Shown here in pieces: positions 18,187 through 26,516 of a stretch of 64,000 bases of DNA. The notes under the pieces are model-generated. The model had not been told where the DNA came from. It did not search any database and worked only from the letters and a program-made list of their open reading frames with translations. Made by a program: the position numbers and the translations under genes. The stretch is from Acinetobacter silvestris (lineage in GTDB: Bacteria; Pseudomonadota; Gammaproteobacteria; Pseudomonadales; Moraxellaceae): positions 186,001 to 250,000 of the forward strand of contig NZ_NEGB01000002.1 in the NCBI RefSeq assembly GCF_002135235.1. The letters are read 5' to 3'. Position 1 is the first letter of the stretch. Every line of letters begins with the position of its first letter.

Positions 18187-19581
18187 ATGCAAAATACTCA
18201 AGTCATGGATCGTGATTGGAAAGCATTTGTAAATGAAAATATTGATTTCCGTGAAGATGAAGGTGTTTTTCGTGTAGGACGCGAAATTTTTACAGCACCT
18301 GAATTGTTCGATTTAGAAATGGAATATATTTTCGAAAAAACATGGATCTATGCCTGTCACGAAAGTGAAATTCCGAAAGTGAATGATTTTATTACAGTTC
18401 AAATTGGTCGTTACCCGATGATTATTAGCCGTGATAAAGAAAACAACTTACACGCCCTCTCCAACAGTTGTTCACATCGTGGCACCACGTTGACTCGAAT
18501 GTACAAAGGCAATCAAGCCAATTTCGTCTGCCCATTCCATGCTTGGTGCTATAAAAATGACGGAAAATTATTAAAAGTTAAAGCCCCAACTGAATATTGC
18601 GAACAAACCTTTGATAAATCTAAGCTCGGCTTAAAAAAAGCTTTAGTTACCAGCTATCGCGGCTTTGTTTTTGTCAATCTGGACGTTCAGTCACAAACTA
18701 GTCTAGAAGACTTTTTAGGTGATACTAAAAAATTCCTTGACATGATGATTGCTCAATCGCCAACAGGTGAATTGGAAATGATTGAAGGTCGTTCCAAATA
18801 TGAGTTTGATGCTAACTGGAAACTACAAAATGAAAATGGTTTAGATGGCTATCACGTGAGTACCGTACATTACAATTATGTTGCTACTGTACAACAACGC
18901 AAAACCATTGAAGCTGAAAAAGGCATTACATCTAAAACTTTGGACTACAGTAAATTAGGCGCTGGCGACACACAAACCGATGATGGTTGGTTCACTTTTA
19001 AGAATGGTCATGGTGTTTTATTTAGCGATATGCCTAATCCTGATGTACGCCCAGGCTACCAAAGTGTAATGCCCCGCTTGGTCGATGAATATGGACAAGA
19101 AACCGCTGAATGGATGATGCATCGTCTGCGTAATTTAAACCTGTATCCAAGTCTATTTTTTATGGATCAAATCAGCTCTCAATTACGAATTATTCGACCT
19201 GTGGCTTGGAATAAAACTGAAATTATTAGCCAATGTCTTGGTGTTAAAGGTGAATCTGACGAAGATCGTGAAAATCGTATTCGCCAGTTTGAAGATTTCT
19301 TTAATGTCTCTGGTCTAGGAACACCTGACGATTTAGTGGAATTTAAAGAAGCTCAACGTGGATTCGAAGCTCGAAATTCTAAATGGAATGATATTTCACG
19401 TGGTTATCAGCACTGGAATTATGGTGAAAGCAAAAACAGTAAAATCTTAGGTATTCAACCTGTCATTACAGGCACTGAAATTACCCATGAAGGTCTGTAT
19501 GTCAATCAACACAGAACATGGCAGAACCTGATGTTAAAAGGTTTGGCACATCGTAAAATCAATTTGGTTGAGGAGGCATAA
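18187..19581 (+). CDS. antA: Anthranilate 1,2-dioxygenase large (alpha) subunit AntA
   Basis: Oxygenase alpha subunit that converts anthranilate to catechol. 464 aa. Rieske [2Fe-2S] ligands are in CSHRGTT and CPFHAW (about residues 97-121); the mononuclear-iron region is ENGLDGYHVSTVHYNY. The sequence agrees much better with AntA than with the neighbouring BenA: for example LNLYPSLFFMDQISSQLRIIRPVAWNKTEIISQCLGVKGES is a stretch typical of AntA (the halves FFMDQISSQLRIIRPVAWNK and ISQCLGVKGES are the telling parts). It is followed 3 bp later by antB. A purine-rich ribosome binding site precedes the ATG. Confidence 0.88.
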   Translation: MQNTQVMDRDWKAFVNENIDFREDEGVFRVGREIFTAPELFDLEMEYIFEKTWIYACHESEIPKVNDFITVQIGRYPMIISRDKENNLHALSNSCSHRGTTLTRMYKGNQANFVCPFHAWCYKNDGKLLKVKAPTEYCEQTFDKSKLGLKKALVTSYRGFVFVNLDVQSQTSLEDFLGDTKKFLDMMIAQSPTGELEMIEGRSKYEFDANWKLQNENGLDGYHVSTVHYNYVATVQQRKTIEAEKGITSKTLDYSKLGAGDTQTDDGWFTFKNGHGVLFSDMPNPDVRPGYQSVMPRLVDEYGQETAEWMMHRLRNLNLYPSLFFMDQISSQLRIIRPVAWNKTEIISQCLGVKGESDEDRENRIRQFEDFFNVSGLGTPDDLVEFKEAQRGFEARNSKWNDISRGYQHWNYGESKNSKILGIQPVITGTEITHEGLYVNQHRTWQNLMLKGLAHRKINLVEEA

Positions 19582-19584
19582 GTC

Positions 19585-20082
19585 ATGGAAAATAATGCTG
19601 AATTACAATATCAGATTGAACAATTTTTATATCGTAATGCCAGTCACTGCGACCATAAAAACTGGAAAGCATATCTTGAAGATTTTTGTGAAGAAATGAC
19701 CTTTCATGTGCCACAGTGGAAATCGGAGTTTGAATATACCACCAATCCAAAACGTGAAATGTCTCTGATTTACTATGCTAACCGTGGTGGTTTAGAAGAC
19801 CGTATATTCCGTGTGGAAACCGAAAAATCATCCTCGGCTTATCCATTGCCACGAACCCTGCATCAACTCAGTAATATTCGTATTGTTAAAGTTGAAAATG
19901 ATGAAATTTATATTGAAGCGGGTTGGGACACGTCTTATGTGCGTATGGAAGTGGTGAGACGCTTTTTCGGTTTAGTCCATTATCGTATTAAAAAACAAGA
20001 CCAAAGCTTCAAAATCACGTATAAACAAGTGATTCTTATGAATGACAAAATTAATGCGGTTTTAGATTTTTATCATATCTAA
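19585..20082 (+). CDS. antB: Anthranilate 1,2-dioxygenase small (beta) subunit AntB
   Basis: 165-aa beta subunit of the Rieske ring-hydroxylating dioxygenase (SnoaL/NTF2-like fold), which stabilises the alpha3beta3 oxygenase. Typical pieces are EQFLYRNASHCDHKNWKAYL, EMSLIYYANRGGLEDRIFRVETEKSS and the end VLDFYHI, matching BenB (30486-30995) in layout. It lies 3 bp after antA. The antC reductase gene that follows antB in A. baylyi ADP1 is missing here; a terminator and a transporter gene come next. Confidence 0.88.
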   Translation: MENNAELQYQIEQFLYRNASHCDHKNWKAYLEDFCEEMTFHVPQWKSEFEYTTNPKREMSLIYYANRGGLEDRIFRVETEKSSSAYPLPRTLHQLSNIRIVKVENDEIYIEAGWDTSYVRMEVVRRFFGLVHYRIKKQDQSFKITYKQVILMNDKINAVLDFYHI

Positions 20083-20116
20083 AATTGCGAACACATACCG
20101 TTATAGGTAACCCTTT

Positions 20117-20167
20117 GTGTGAGATCGAGTTTTGCATGTCCAGCATCGATCTCACACTTTTATTTTT
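20117..20167 (+). terminator. Terminator or attenuator between antB and the transporter
   Basis: A perfect 12-bp stem, GTGTGAGATCGA (20117-20128) and TCGATCTCACAC (20146-20157), is followed by TTTTATTTTT. It should reduce read-through from antAB into the next gene. Confidence 0.75.
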
Positions 20168-20213
20168 AAAATAAAATTATTTAATAAAAATAGCGATGTT
20201 CCAGGAGGGAACT

Positions 20214-21596
20214 ATGCGTGAAATCAATGTAAATCAAATGATTAATGAATCAAAACTTACCCCGTTTCACTGGCGAGTGATTCTTCTTAGTACACTCATT
20301 ATTATTTTTGATGGCTACGATCTGGTCATTTATGGCGTTTCGCTACCATTACTCATGAAAGAGTGGGCAATTGACCCAGTCACTGCTGGTCTTATCGGTA
20401 GTGTGGCACTCTTTGGAATGATGTTTGGTGCGCTAATTTTCGGTACGATTTCTGACAAACTTGAACATCTTGGGGTGAGTCGAAAACGTGTCATTGCGAC
20501 CTGTATTCTTTTATTTAGCTTATTTACCGTGTTATGTGGCTTTGCCTCAACACCAGTAGAATTCTCCATTTATCGCTTCATTGCTGGGGTCGGTATTGGC
20601 GGAGTAATGCCCAATGTCATTGCATTAGTGAGTGAATATGCACCTAAAAAATTCAAAAGCTTTTTCGTCACACTCATGTTCAGTGGCTACGCGATTGGTG
20701 GTATGGCAGCAGCATTTTTAGGTTCAATTTTAGTTCCAATGTATGGTTGGAAAATCATGTTCCTGATCGCGGGTATTCCATTAATTTTAATTCTACCGTT
20801 AATGAAAGTCTTGCCAGAATCCATCGATTATTTAGTCCGTCGTAAACAAAATCAGAAAGTTCAACATTTTTTAAGCCAAATAGTGCCTGAATACAAACAT
20901 CAAAGCAGTGATGTTTTTGTCTTAGATTCAAGTAATCAAAATGCTGAAAATGCGCCGATTAAAATGATTTTTGCTGATGGTCGTGCATTTAGCACAGTCA
21001 TGTTCTGGTGTTCTATTTTCATGACCTTAATTATGGTCTATGCACTGGGTAATTGGTTGCCTAAACTGATGATTGAAGCGGGATATAATCTATCGAAGAG
21101 CCTTATTTTCTTATTCTCTTTAAATGTTGGCGGAATGATTGGTTCAATTTTAGGCGGTTATTTAGCGGATCGTTACAACTTAAAATATGTTCTGATGGTT
21201 ATGTTACTCATTGGCGCTGTTTCATTATCCTTATTATCATTCAAATTCGATAGTACCGTTTTATACTTTCTAATTGCTTGTGCAGGTGCAGCATCCATTG
21301 GTTCACAGATTATGCTCTTGGCATATATGGCAAAATTCTACCCTGCCAACATTCGTACTACCGGTATTGGTTGGGGACTGGGCATGGGACGTATTGGTGC
21401 AATTTTAGGTCCAATCTTAACGGGTTGGTTATTGGCACTACAGCTTCCTTATGTTTACAACTTCTTGGCATTAAGTATTCCTGCCATTTTAGGCATCATT
21501 ACTGTTTTTCTAATTCAGGATAAACTGATTAAAAGTGATACAGTAACGGTGTCCGAAAATATATCTACATCACACATGAGTCGAGCCACAGACTAA
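20214..21596 (+). CDS. MFS aromatic acid:H+ symporter (AAHS family)
   Basis: A 460-aa, 12-helix transporter of the BenK/PcaK/MucK family, with the DGYDLVIYGVSLPLLMKEW signature in helix 1, IYRFIAGVGIGGVMPN, and RTTGIGWGLGMGRIGAILGP. The ATG at 20214 is preferred over one six codons upstream because AGGAGGGA sits directly before it. It lies behind antAB, so anthranilate or a related aromatic acid is the likely substrate. It is a paralogue of the BenK-like gene at 23702-25081. An insertion with LEHLGVSRKR replaces the usual short RKR loop after helix 2. Confidence 0.85.
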   Translation: MREINVNQMINESKLTPFHWRVILLSTLIIIFDGYDLVIYGVSLPLLMKEWAIDPVTAGLIGSVALFGMMFGALIFGTISDKLEHLGVSRKRVIATCILLFSLFTVLCGFASTPVEFSIYRFIAGVGIGGVMPNVIALVSEYAPKKFKSFFVTLMFSGYAIGGMAAAFLGSILVPMYGWKIMFLIAGIPLILILPLMKVLPESIDYLVRRKQNQKVQHFLSQIVPEYKHQSSDVFVLDSSNQNAENAPIKMIFADGRAFSTVMFWCSIFMTLIMVYALGNWLPKLMIEAGYNLSKSLIFLFSLNVGGMIGSILGGYLADRYNLKYVLMVMLLIGAVSLSLLSFKFDSTVLYFLIACAGAASIGSQIMLLAYMAKFYPANIRTTGIGWGLGMGRIGAILGPILTGWLLALQLPYVYNFLALSIPAILGIITVFLIQDKLIKSDTVTVSENISTSHMSRATD

Positions 21597-21600
21597 AACA

Positions 21601-21635
21601 AAAAAAGACCAGAATATTAATTCTGGTCTTTTTTT
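21601..21635 (+). terminator. Intrinsic terminator after the AAHS transporter
   Basis: AAAGACCAGAAT pairs with ATTCTGGTCTTT around an ATTA-type loop and ends in a long T-run, right after the stop codon. Confidence 0.9.
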
Positions 21636-22319
21636 CCGTTAATTTTAGAAATATTTTTATATTGCTACTTATGTACCCACTTTCCTAATCAAAAATAGCG
21701 ATTTTTTAATTTCATTCCCAAATAAAAAATCAAGTTACCACCCTATATAATAATACTCAGTGATGGATAGATCGCAACTGATTCCACAACTCAGTGAGTT
21801 AATTCTTTAGCTTTAACAAAATTCAATTTATCCTTATATAGCATTTCTTGATGAGATCAATATGATATATCGGTGAAATGCTTGAGTTGATATTTAAATC
21901 AAACAAATACCATACCCAAACCACTCGATCAAATACCGCTCAATGATTCAAAACCAAAAGAACAAGCACAATAGCAAGCAGTTCAAAAACATTCCCAATC
22001 TGGGTACTTAACGTTTTAATAGTCAGAACTACTCTAGCTACTTCTATTTGATTAAATTGATTAGACTACTCAATAGTACGCTTAACTAAAATCTATAAAA
22101 CCACGTTCTGAATTTAAGCTACCCTCGTCTCATACTCAAAAATAAAAGCCCTTATCATGAATAAGGGCTTTTATAATACCAATGATCTTATCTCAATATT
22201 TTACACGTGAGACAGAAGATTTTTTTCTTACTATTACTAAGATAATCTGCTTTCTAATCAATTAGCTTGACCTAAACCTGAAATCAATACACATCTAATT
22301 TAGGCTCAAACAACTTTAA
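21636..22319. other. Convergent intergenic region without a recognisable gene
   Basis: About 680 bp between the plus-strand transporter and the minus-strand porin. Apart from a terminator-like hairpin at 22144-22172, nothing is recognised. A minus-strand frame around 21950-22070 encodes a short hydrophobic peptide interrupted by stops; it could be gene debris but matches nothing I know. Confidence 0.4.
22144..22172 (-). terminator. Terminator-like hairpin downstream of the porin gene
   Basis: AAAAGCCCTTAT and ATAAGGGCTTTT flank a short CATGA loop with T-runs on both strands. It is nearly the same hairpin as that after tRNA-Gly. Confidence 0.75.
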
Positions 22320-23609
22320 TTAGAAATTATAAATCGCAACCGCACTTACACGATTATCCTCACCCGTTTTACTACCATTCGGCGCAGCGACAAATGCCTC
22401 ACGTTCACCATAAACATACTCCAAACCTAAACTAATGGGTTTAGTTGGGCTATAAAATAGGTTACCCCATGCTTGCCATAAATTTTTATTGGCTTTGTCT
22501 TTAAGCGTATCAATATATTTTTGATCATCATCTGCTTTCATATAGCCATAGCCCAATGTTCCGCGCCATTGTGAATTAAACTGTTGAGTAACCCCAACCG
22601 TGATTGAGTCAAATTCATTGGTTCCAACAATATTTTTATTCGTATCTACAGCAAAACCAGGATTGCTCCATGCCACAAAACTCGAATCACCCTTTACATG
22701 ATAATAATCTGCTTTAAGAGTCGTCTTTGGTGTCAAATCATATTTTGCACCTAAACCCATGCCCCATGCGGTGTCTTTATCCTCTGTGGTTTTCTTTTCA
22801 TTGACCATACCACGTAAACTAACGACACCCGTTTCTGCAAATTTATGATTTAAACGTGCAGATAATGCAGGCAAACGCATATTTGAGCTGGCATCTTTAG
22901 GATCTTCCAAGGCCATCACTAAATTGGTATTGGCATCAAATTTAGTCGTATAACGAACCTGAGGATTCCGCTTCACTGAACCACCGACATAGCCTAAAGC
23001 ATCAATAGTTTCAGGCATATAATCTGGCACTGCAAAGTTTGACCAAGTTTGACCAATCAACCAATTACCATAAGTTAAGTATGCATGACGAATTCTTAAA
23101 GCATCATTTGCACCTAAAAAGTCAACTTCGAGTTTTCCACCGACATCGCCGGCTTGAGTTGCTGTTTTAAAATCCAAACCCAAACGAGTCGCAGCAAGTG
23201 TCGTTTTTAAGCGGTCATTGCTGTCTTTACTACCACCTAAAGGTACGGTATTAATTTGATTATATAAGCGGGCATCACTGCCACCTTTCGCTTGATAAGA
23301 TGCATCGGCACGAACATTACCGTATATGGAGAATTCCGCACCACCTTTGGTAAATACCAAGCCCTTTTTATCAGTACTTAATTTACTGTCTTGTTTTACC
23401 GCCTGCACTTGAACTTGAGTCGCTTGCAATTCAATAGTTTGCTTTTGCTGTTGTTGGCTATATTGCTCTAATAGACTTTTGAGTTCCTGCACTTCTTGAC
23501 GTAATTGCGCTACTTCATTGCTAGATTGAGCTTGGGCAACACTTGCCATTGATAAACCTAGAGCAAGTACTAAAGTTTTCACTTTAAAATTCATTTTTTG
23601 AGTATTCAT
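22320..23609 (-). CDS. DcaP-like outer-membrane porin
   Basis: 429 aa with a signal peptide (hydrophobic LVLALGLSMASVAQA, cleavage likely after AQA). A heptad-like coiled coil follows (NEVAQLRQEVQELKSLLEQYSQQQ), then a beta-barrel that ends in a C-terminal phenylalanine (SAVAIYNF), as expected for insertion by the Bam complex. The layout matches trimeric DcaP-type channels of Acinetobacter, known for uptake of dicarboxylic and aromatic acids. It lies 92 bp downstream of the benK-like gene on the same strand, so it probably helps benzoate or related acids cross the outer membrane. The specificity is inferred. Confidence 0.8.
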   Translation of the reverse strand: MNTQKMNFKVKTLVLALGLSMASVAQAQSSNEVAQLRQEVQELKSLLEQYSQQQQKQTIELQATQVQVQAVKQDSKLSTDKKGLVFTKGGAEFSIYGNVRADASYQAKGGSDARLYNQINTVPLGGSKDSNDRLKTTLAATRLGLDFKTATQAGDVGGKLEVDFLGANDALRIRHAYLTYGNWLIGQTWSNFAVPDYMPETIDALGYVGGSVKRNPQVRYTTKFDANTNLVMALEDPKDASSNMRLPALSARLNHKFAETGVVSLRGMVNEKKTTEDKDTAWGMGLGAKYDLTPKTTLKADYYHVKGDSSFVAWSNPGFAVDTNKNIVGTNEFDSITVGVTQQFNSQWRGTLGYGYMKADDDQKYIDTLKDKANKNLWQAWGNLFYSPTKPISLGLEYVYGEREAFVAAPNGSKTGEDNRVSAVAIYNF

Positions 23610-23665
23610 CCTGACCTCAATTAAACTATATTAAGTTATTCATTTACATTGTTTTAATAATACAG

Positions 23666-23693
23666 AGCGGCTTAACCTCTTGGTCAAACCGCT
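23666..23693 (-). other. Hairpin between benK-like and porin genes
   Basis: AGCGG plus TTTGACC pairs with GGTTAAG plus CCGCT on the minus strand (12 bp with two G-T pairs, AAGA loop). There is no good T-run, so it may stabilise or process mRNA rather than end it. Confidence 0.5.
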
Positions 23694-23701
23694 TGTTTAA
23701 A

Positions 23702-25081
23702 TTAATTTGTTAGATTATTTACAAGATTGTTTTTTTCGGTGTGAACTTGTTCTTTAACCGCATTCACACCATCAACAGATGCTCTCAGACTCACCATATA
23801 AATTGCAATCGCTGCAATAATTCCCGGAATCGCGATCACCAAAAAGTTCATTTGATGTGGTAAATGCAGGGTTAACAATGCACCTGTTAATACTGGACCA
23901 ACAATTGCTCCGATACGCCCAATCCCAGACGCCCACCCCATACCTGTAGAACGAACAGCAGTTGGGTAGAACTGTGCAACAAAGGTATACAATAAAATTT
24001 GTGAACCAATGGTTGCTGCACCAGCAATTGCGATTAAAGTATAAAGTACCGCTTGTGGACTATTAAACCCGAGTAAGATTAGGGCAATAGCACCAACAGC
24101 AAACATGGTGGTTAACACAGGTTTAAGATGGAAACGGTCAGATAACACACCACCACCAATTGCGCCGACCATACCGCCAATATTAAGTGCGAATAAGAAC
24201 AGCATACTTGCGCCTAAAGAATAGCCTGCTTGAATCATGAGTTTTGGTAACCAACTACCCAATGCATAGACCATTAATAAGCACATGAAGAAGGCGACCC
24301 AAAACATGATCGTACTTAAGGTACGACCTTGTTGGAATAATGCACGCAATGGTGCTTCATCACCGACTGTCACTTCATTCAATACAAATTTTGTTTCTGA
24401 AGCAATTTTTTGCTCAGGTGCAATTTTTTGTACAATTTTATGAACTTGTTCTGCTTCACCTTTCTTGGTTAAGAACATGAGAGATTCAGGCAGAAACTTC
24501 CAAAGTAAAGGCAATGCAAGAAATGGAATACATGCAATGTAGAACATGATTTTCCAACCATAATCAACAACCAACCATGCTCCTAAGAGTGCCGAAGTCA
24601 TACCACCAATCGCATAACCACTAAACATCAATGCCACTAAAGTGCTACGAATACGTTTAGGTGCATATTCAGTCATCAGCGCAACTACGTTTGGCATAAC
24701 CCCACCAATACCCAAACCAGCTAAGAAGCGCAAAATACCAAATTCCACTGGTGTTGTTGCAAACCCACCACAGAATGTAAAACCACTAAAAATGGCCACA
24801 CAAATCATAATGGTTTTTTTACGGCCAATCTTATCGGATAAAGTCCCGAAACTCATCGCACCAAACATCATACCGAATAGTGCGGTACTTGCTAGCAACC
24901 CAGCTTGAACAGCCGATAATCCCCATTCTTGCATAAGCAATGGTAAAGCCACGCCATAAATGACCAGATCATAACCATCAAAAATAATAATCAGCAAACA
25001 CCAAATCAATACCCCCCAATGAAATGAAGTAAATTTGGCATTGTCTACGACTGTATTGATATTTAATTTATTGCTATCCAT
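23702..25081 (-). CDS. benK: Benzoate MFS transporter (BenK-like, AAHS family)
   Basis: A 459-aa aromatic acid:proton symporter. The start at 25081 (MDSNKLNINTVVD) has GGAGGC upstream and fits family length; an in-frame start 16 codons earlier is less likely. Signatures: DGYDLVIYGVALPLLMQEW, GTLSDKIGRKKTIM, FLAGLGIGGVMPN, and RSTGMGWASGIGRIGAIVGP. Its place next to the LysR regulator and the ben/cat run supports benzoate uptake; BenK is the assigned name by position and family, though other aromatic acids are possible. A CatM/BenM-type half-match site lies about 95 bp upstream. Confidence 0.8.
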   Translation of the reverse strand: MDSNKLNINTVVDNAKFTSFHWGVLIWCLLIIIFDGYDLVIYGVALPLLMQEWGLSAVQAGLLASTALFGMMFGAMSFGTLSDKIGRKKTIMICVAIFSGFTFCGGFATTPVEFGILRFLAGLGIGGVMPNVVALMTEYAPKRIRSTLVALMFSGYAIGGMTSALLGAWLVVDYGWKIMFYIACIPFLALPLLWKFLPESLMFLTKKGEAEQVHKIVQKIAPEQKIASETKFVLNEVTVGDEAPLRALFQQGRTLSTIMFWVAFFMCLLMVYALGSWLPKLMIQAGYSLGASMLFLFALNIGGMVGAIGGGVLSDRFHLKPVLTTMFAVGAIALILLGFNSPQAVLYTLIAIAGAATIGSQILLYTFVAQFYPTAVRSTGMGWASGIGRIGAIVGPVLTGALLTLHLPHQMNFLVIAIPGIIAAIAIYMVSLRASVDGVNAVKEQVHTEKNNLVNNLTN

Positions 25082-25175
25082 GCTAAAAGCCTCCTGCTTC
25101 TGTAGCATTCCTAAAATATGCAGCAACAATGAAGCATCGGCCTTTTAATGTCCAAAACCGATTACATCTATATTT

Positions 25176-25190
25176 ATACCTTTAAGGTTT
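25176..25190 (-). promoter_or_regulatory. Candidate BenM/CatM binding site upstream of benK
   Basis: ATAC-N7-GTTT with core CCTTTAAGG, one mismatch from the ATAC-N7-GTAT consensus of these LysR regulators. It shares the same core as the site upstream of catB (26462-26476). Confidence 0.5.
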
Positions 25191-25448
25191 TTTATTTTTT
25201 TTATTTTTACTAAGTAAAACAATCAATTAAAACATGACTTTTCATGTGTTTTAAAATTAAATTATTACATCAACCTATTAAACAATTAAAAATAATCACA
25301 TGATGAGATTGAGTAAAATAAAGGCTAAAAAATTAGAGTGTAACAATGTACTATTGAGTAACAGTTAAAATGATTTTGTTTTAAGAATACATCTCAATAT
25401 ATAAATTTAGGTGAATATTATAACAATAAATGATCCAAAGCAGGATTC

Positions 25449-25472
25449 AGGTATAGACTTAAGTCTACACCT
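25449..25472. promoter_or_regulatory. 24-bp near-perfect palindrome behind the LysR gene
   Basis: The centre TAGACTTAAGTCTA is a perfect 14-bp palindrome, and symmetric AGGT/ACCT flanks extend it to 24 bp with one mismatched pair. It sits 15 bp after the LysR stop codon and about 370 bp before benK. There is no loop and no T-run on the minus strand, so an operator is more likely than a terminator; the regulator is unknown. Confidence 0.5.
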
Positions 25473-25487
25473 TGTTAAACATTCACC

Positions 25488-26402
25488 TTAAATCATTGTT
25501 CGATCATATTTGATCGCTTCTAAGTCATAGACCTGATAAACACAATCAAAGAGAGAGCGAATATCATCGCCTTCATCCATATTTCGAATCGTCATGAAAA
25601 TTGGGCTAACTGCACACTCATCCAATAAAGGAATGTAGTTTAGATGTGCTAACTGAATAGAGCGGGCACTTTCAGGTACAATGCAAATACCTTCGCCCGC
25701 AGCAACGAAGCCCAAAGCCAACTGTATTTCACGAACTATTCGAATATTTTGTGGATCTAAATTAGATTCAGAAAACAAGCTTTGCATTTGTGTCGCAAAA
25801 CTAGGTTGGGTATGGCTTGGGTATAAAAACACACTTTCATCGACAATATCAGAAAGGTATACACCCTCTTTATTGGCTAATAAAGGATGGCTCGCGTGTA
25901 AGGCAACCATGAGTGGTTCTTCACGTAATAAAACGCGTCTTACTGCCGGATCTGAAATACGCAGTCTTCCAAAACCAACATCTATACGCCCTTCCTTTAG
26001 CGCTTTAATTTGTTGCATGGTGGTCATTTCCACCAGTTCAATTTTTAAATGTGGCTGTTGCTGTCGATATAAATAAACAATTTTTGATAGTAAACCATAT
26101 AATAATGAGCCTACAAAGCCCATGGTTATTGTTCTTTCGACCATACCAATACGCTTGGTCATTGACTTAATTTCTTCTGCATTAGACAAAAGTTTAACGG
26201 CATGTAAATAAAAAAATTGACCTGCTTCTGTGGTTTTAAGCGGCCTACTTCCACGTTCAAAAAGCTGAATTCCAAGCTCTGCCTCCAAATTTTGGATTTG
26301 TCGACTTAAAGGGGGTTGAGCAATAAATAGTTTTTCTGCGGCCTTGGTAAAACTTTGCTCTTCCACCACAGCAACAAAATAACGTAAATGTCTAAGTTCC
26401 AT
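25488..26402 (-). CDS. catM: LysR-type regulator of the CatM/BenM group
   Basis: 304 aa from the ATG at 26402 (MELRHLRYFVAVVEEQSFTKAAEKLFIAQPP, in two parts: MELRHLRYFVAVVEE and SFTKAAEKLFIAQPPLSR), the start typical of BenM and CatM. It has an N-terminal winged helix-turn-helix and a C-terminal periplasmic-binding-like effector domain (about 90-300). These proteins activate ben and cat genes in response to cis,cis-muconate, and BenM also to benzoate. Only one such gene is present here, whereas A. baylyi ADP1 has both BenM and CatM; whether this copy behaves like one or the other cannot be read from the sequence. It diverges from catB. Confidence 0.85.
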   Translation of the reverse strand: MELRHLRYFVAVVEEQSFTKAAEKLFIAQPPLSRQIQNLEAELGIQLFERGSRPLKTTEAGQFFYLHAVKLLSNAEEIKSMTKRIGMVERTITMGFVGSLLYGLLSKIVYLYRQQQPHLKIELVEMTTMQQIKALKEGRIDVGFGRLRISDPAVRRVLLREEPLMVALHASHPLLANKEGVYLSDIVDESVFLYPSHTQPSFATQMQSLFSESNLDPQNIRIVREIQLALGFVAAGEGICIVPESARSIQLAHLNYIPLLDECAVSPIFMTIRNMDEGDDIRSLFDCVYQVYDLEAIKYDRTMI

Positions 26403-26409
26403 GGTCTGT

Positions 26410-26476
26410 ATACCTTTTAAATATATTAAAATGCAAATTTGATCTTCGACAGGCAATATCCATTCCTTTAAGGTAT
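26410..26476 (+). promoter_or_regulatory. CatM/BenM operator region between catM and catB
   Basis: Two LysR-type dyads: ATAC-N7-ATAT at 26410-26424 and ATTC-N7-GTAT at 26462-26476. The second is exactly the variant reported for secondary sites in ADP1 promoters. Their centres are 52 bp apart, fitting recognition and activation sites in a divergent LysR promoter. Confidence 0.65.
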
Positions 26477-26516
26477 ATCATAAGAACAGCACAAAGCAAG
26501 ATTGCAAAGAGTAAAG

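Noticed and set aside
21900..22080. Hydrophobic minus-strand frame between transporter and porin
   Set aside because: Short, interrupted by stops, and without similarity to any family I know; not enough to call a pseudogene.
25681..26076. 131-codon frame opposite the LysR gene
   Set aside because: Antisense to a clear CatM/BenM-type gene; no independent signals.
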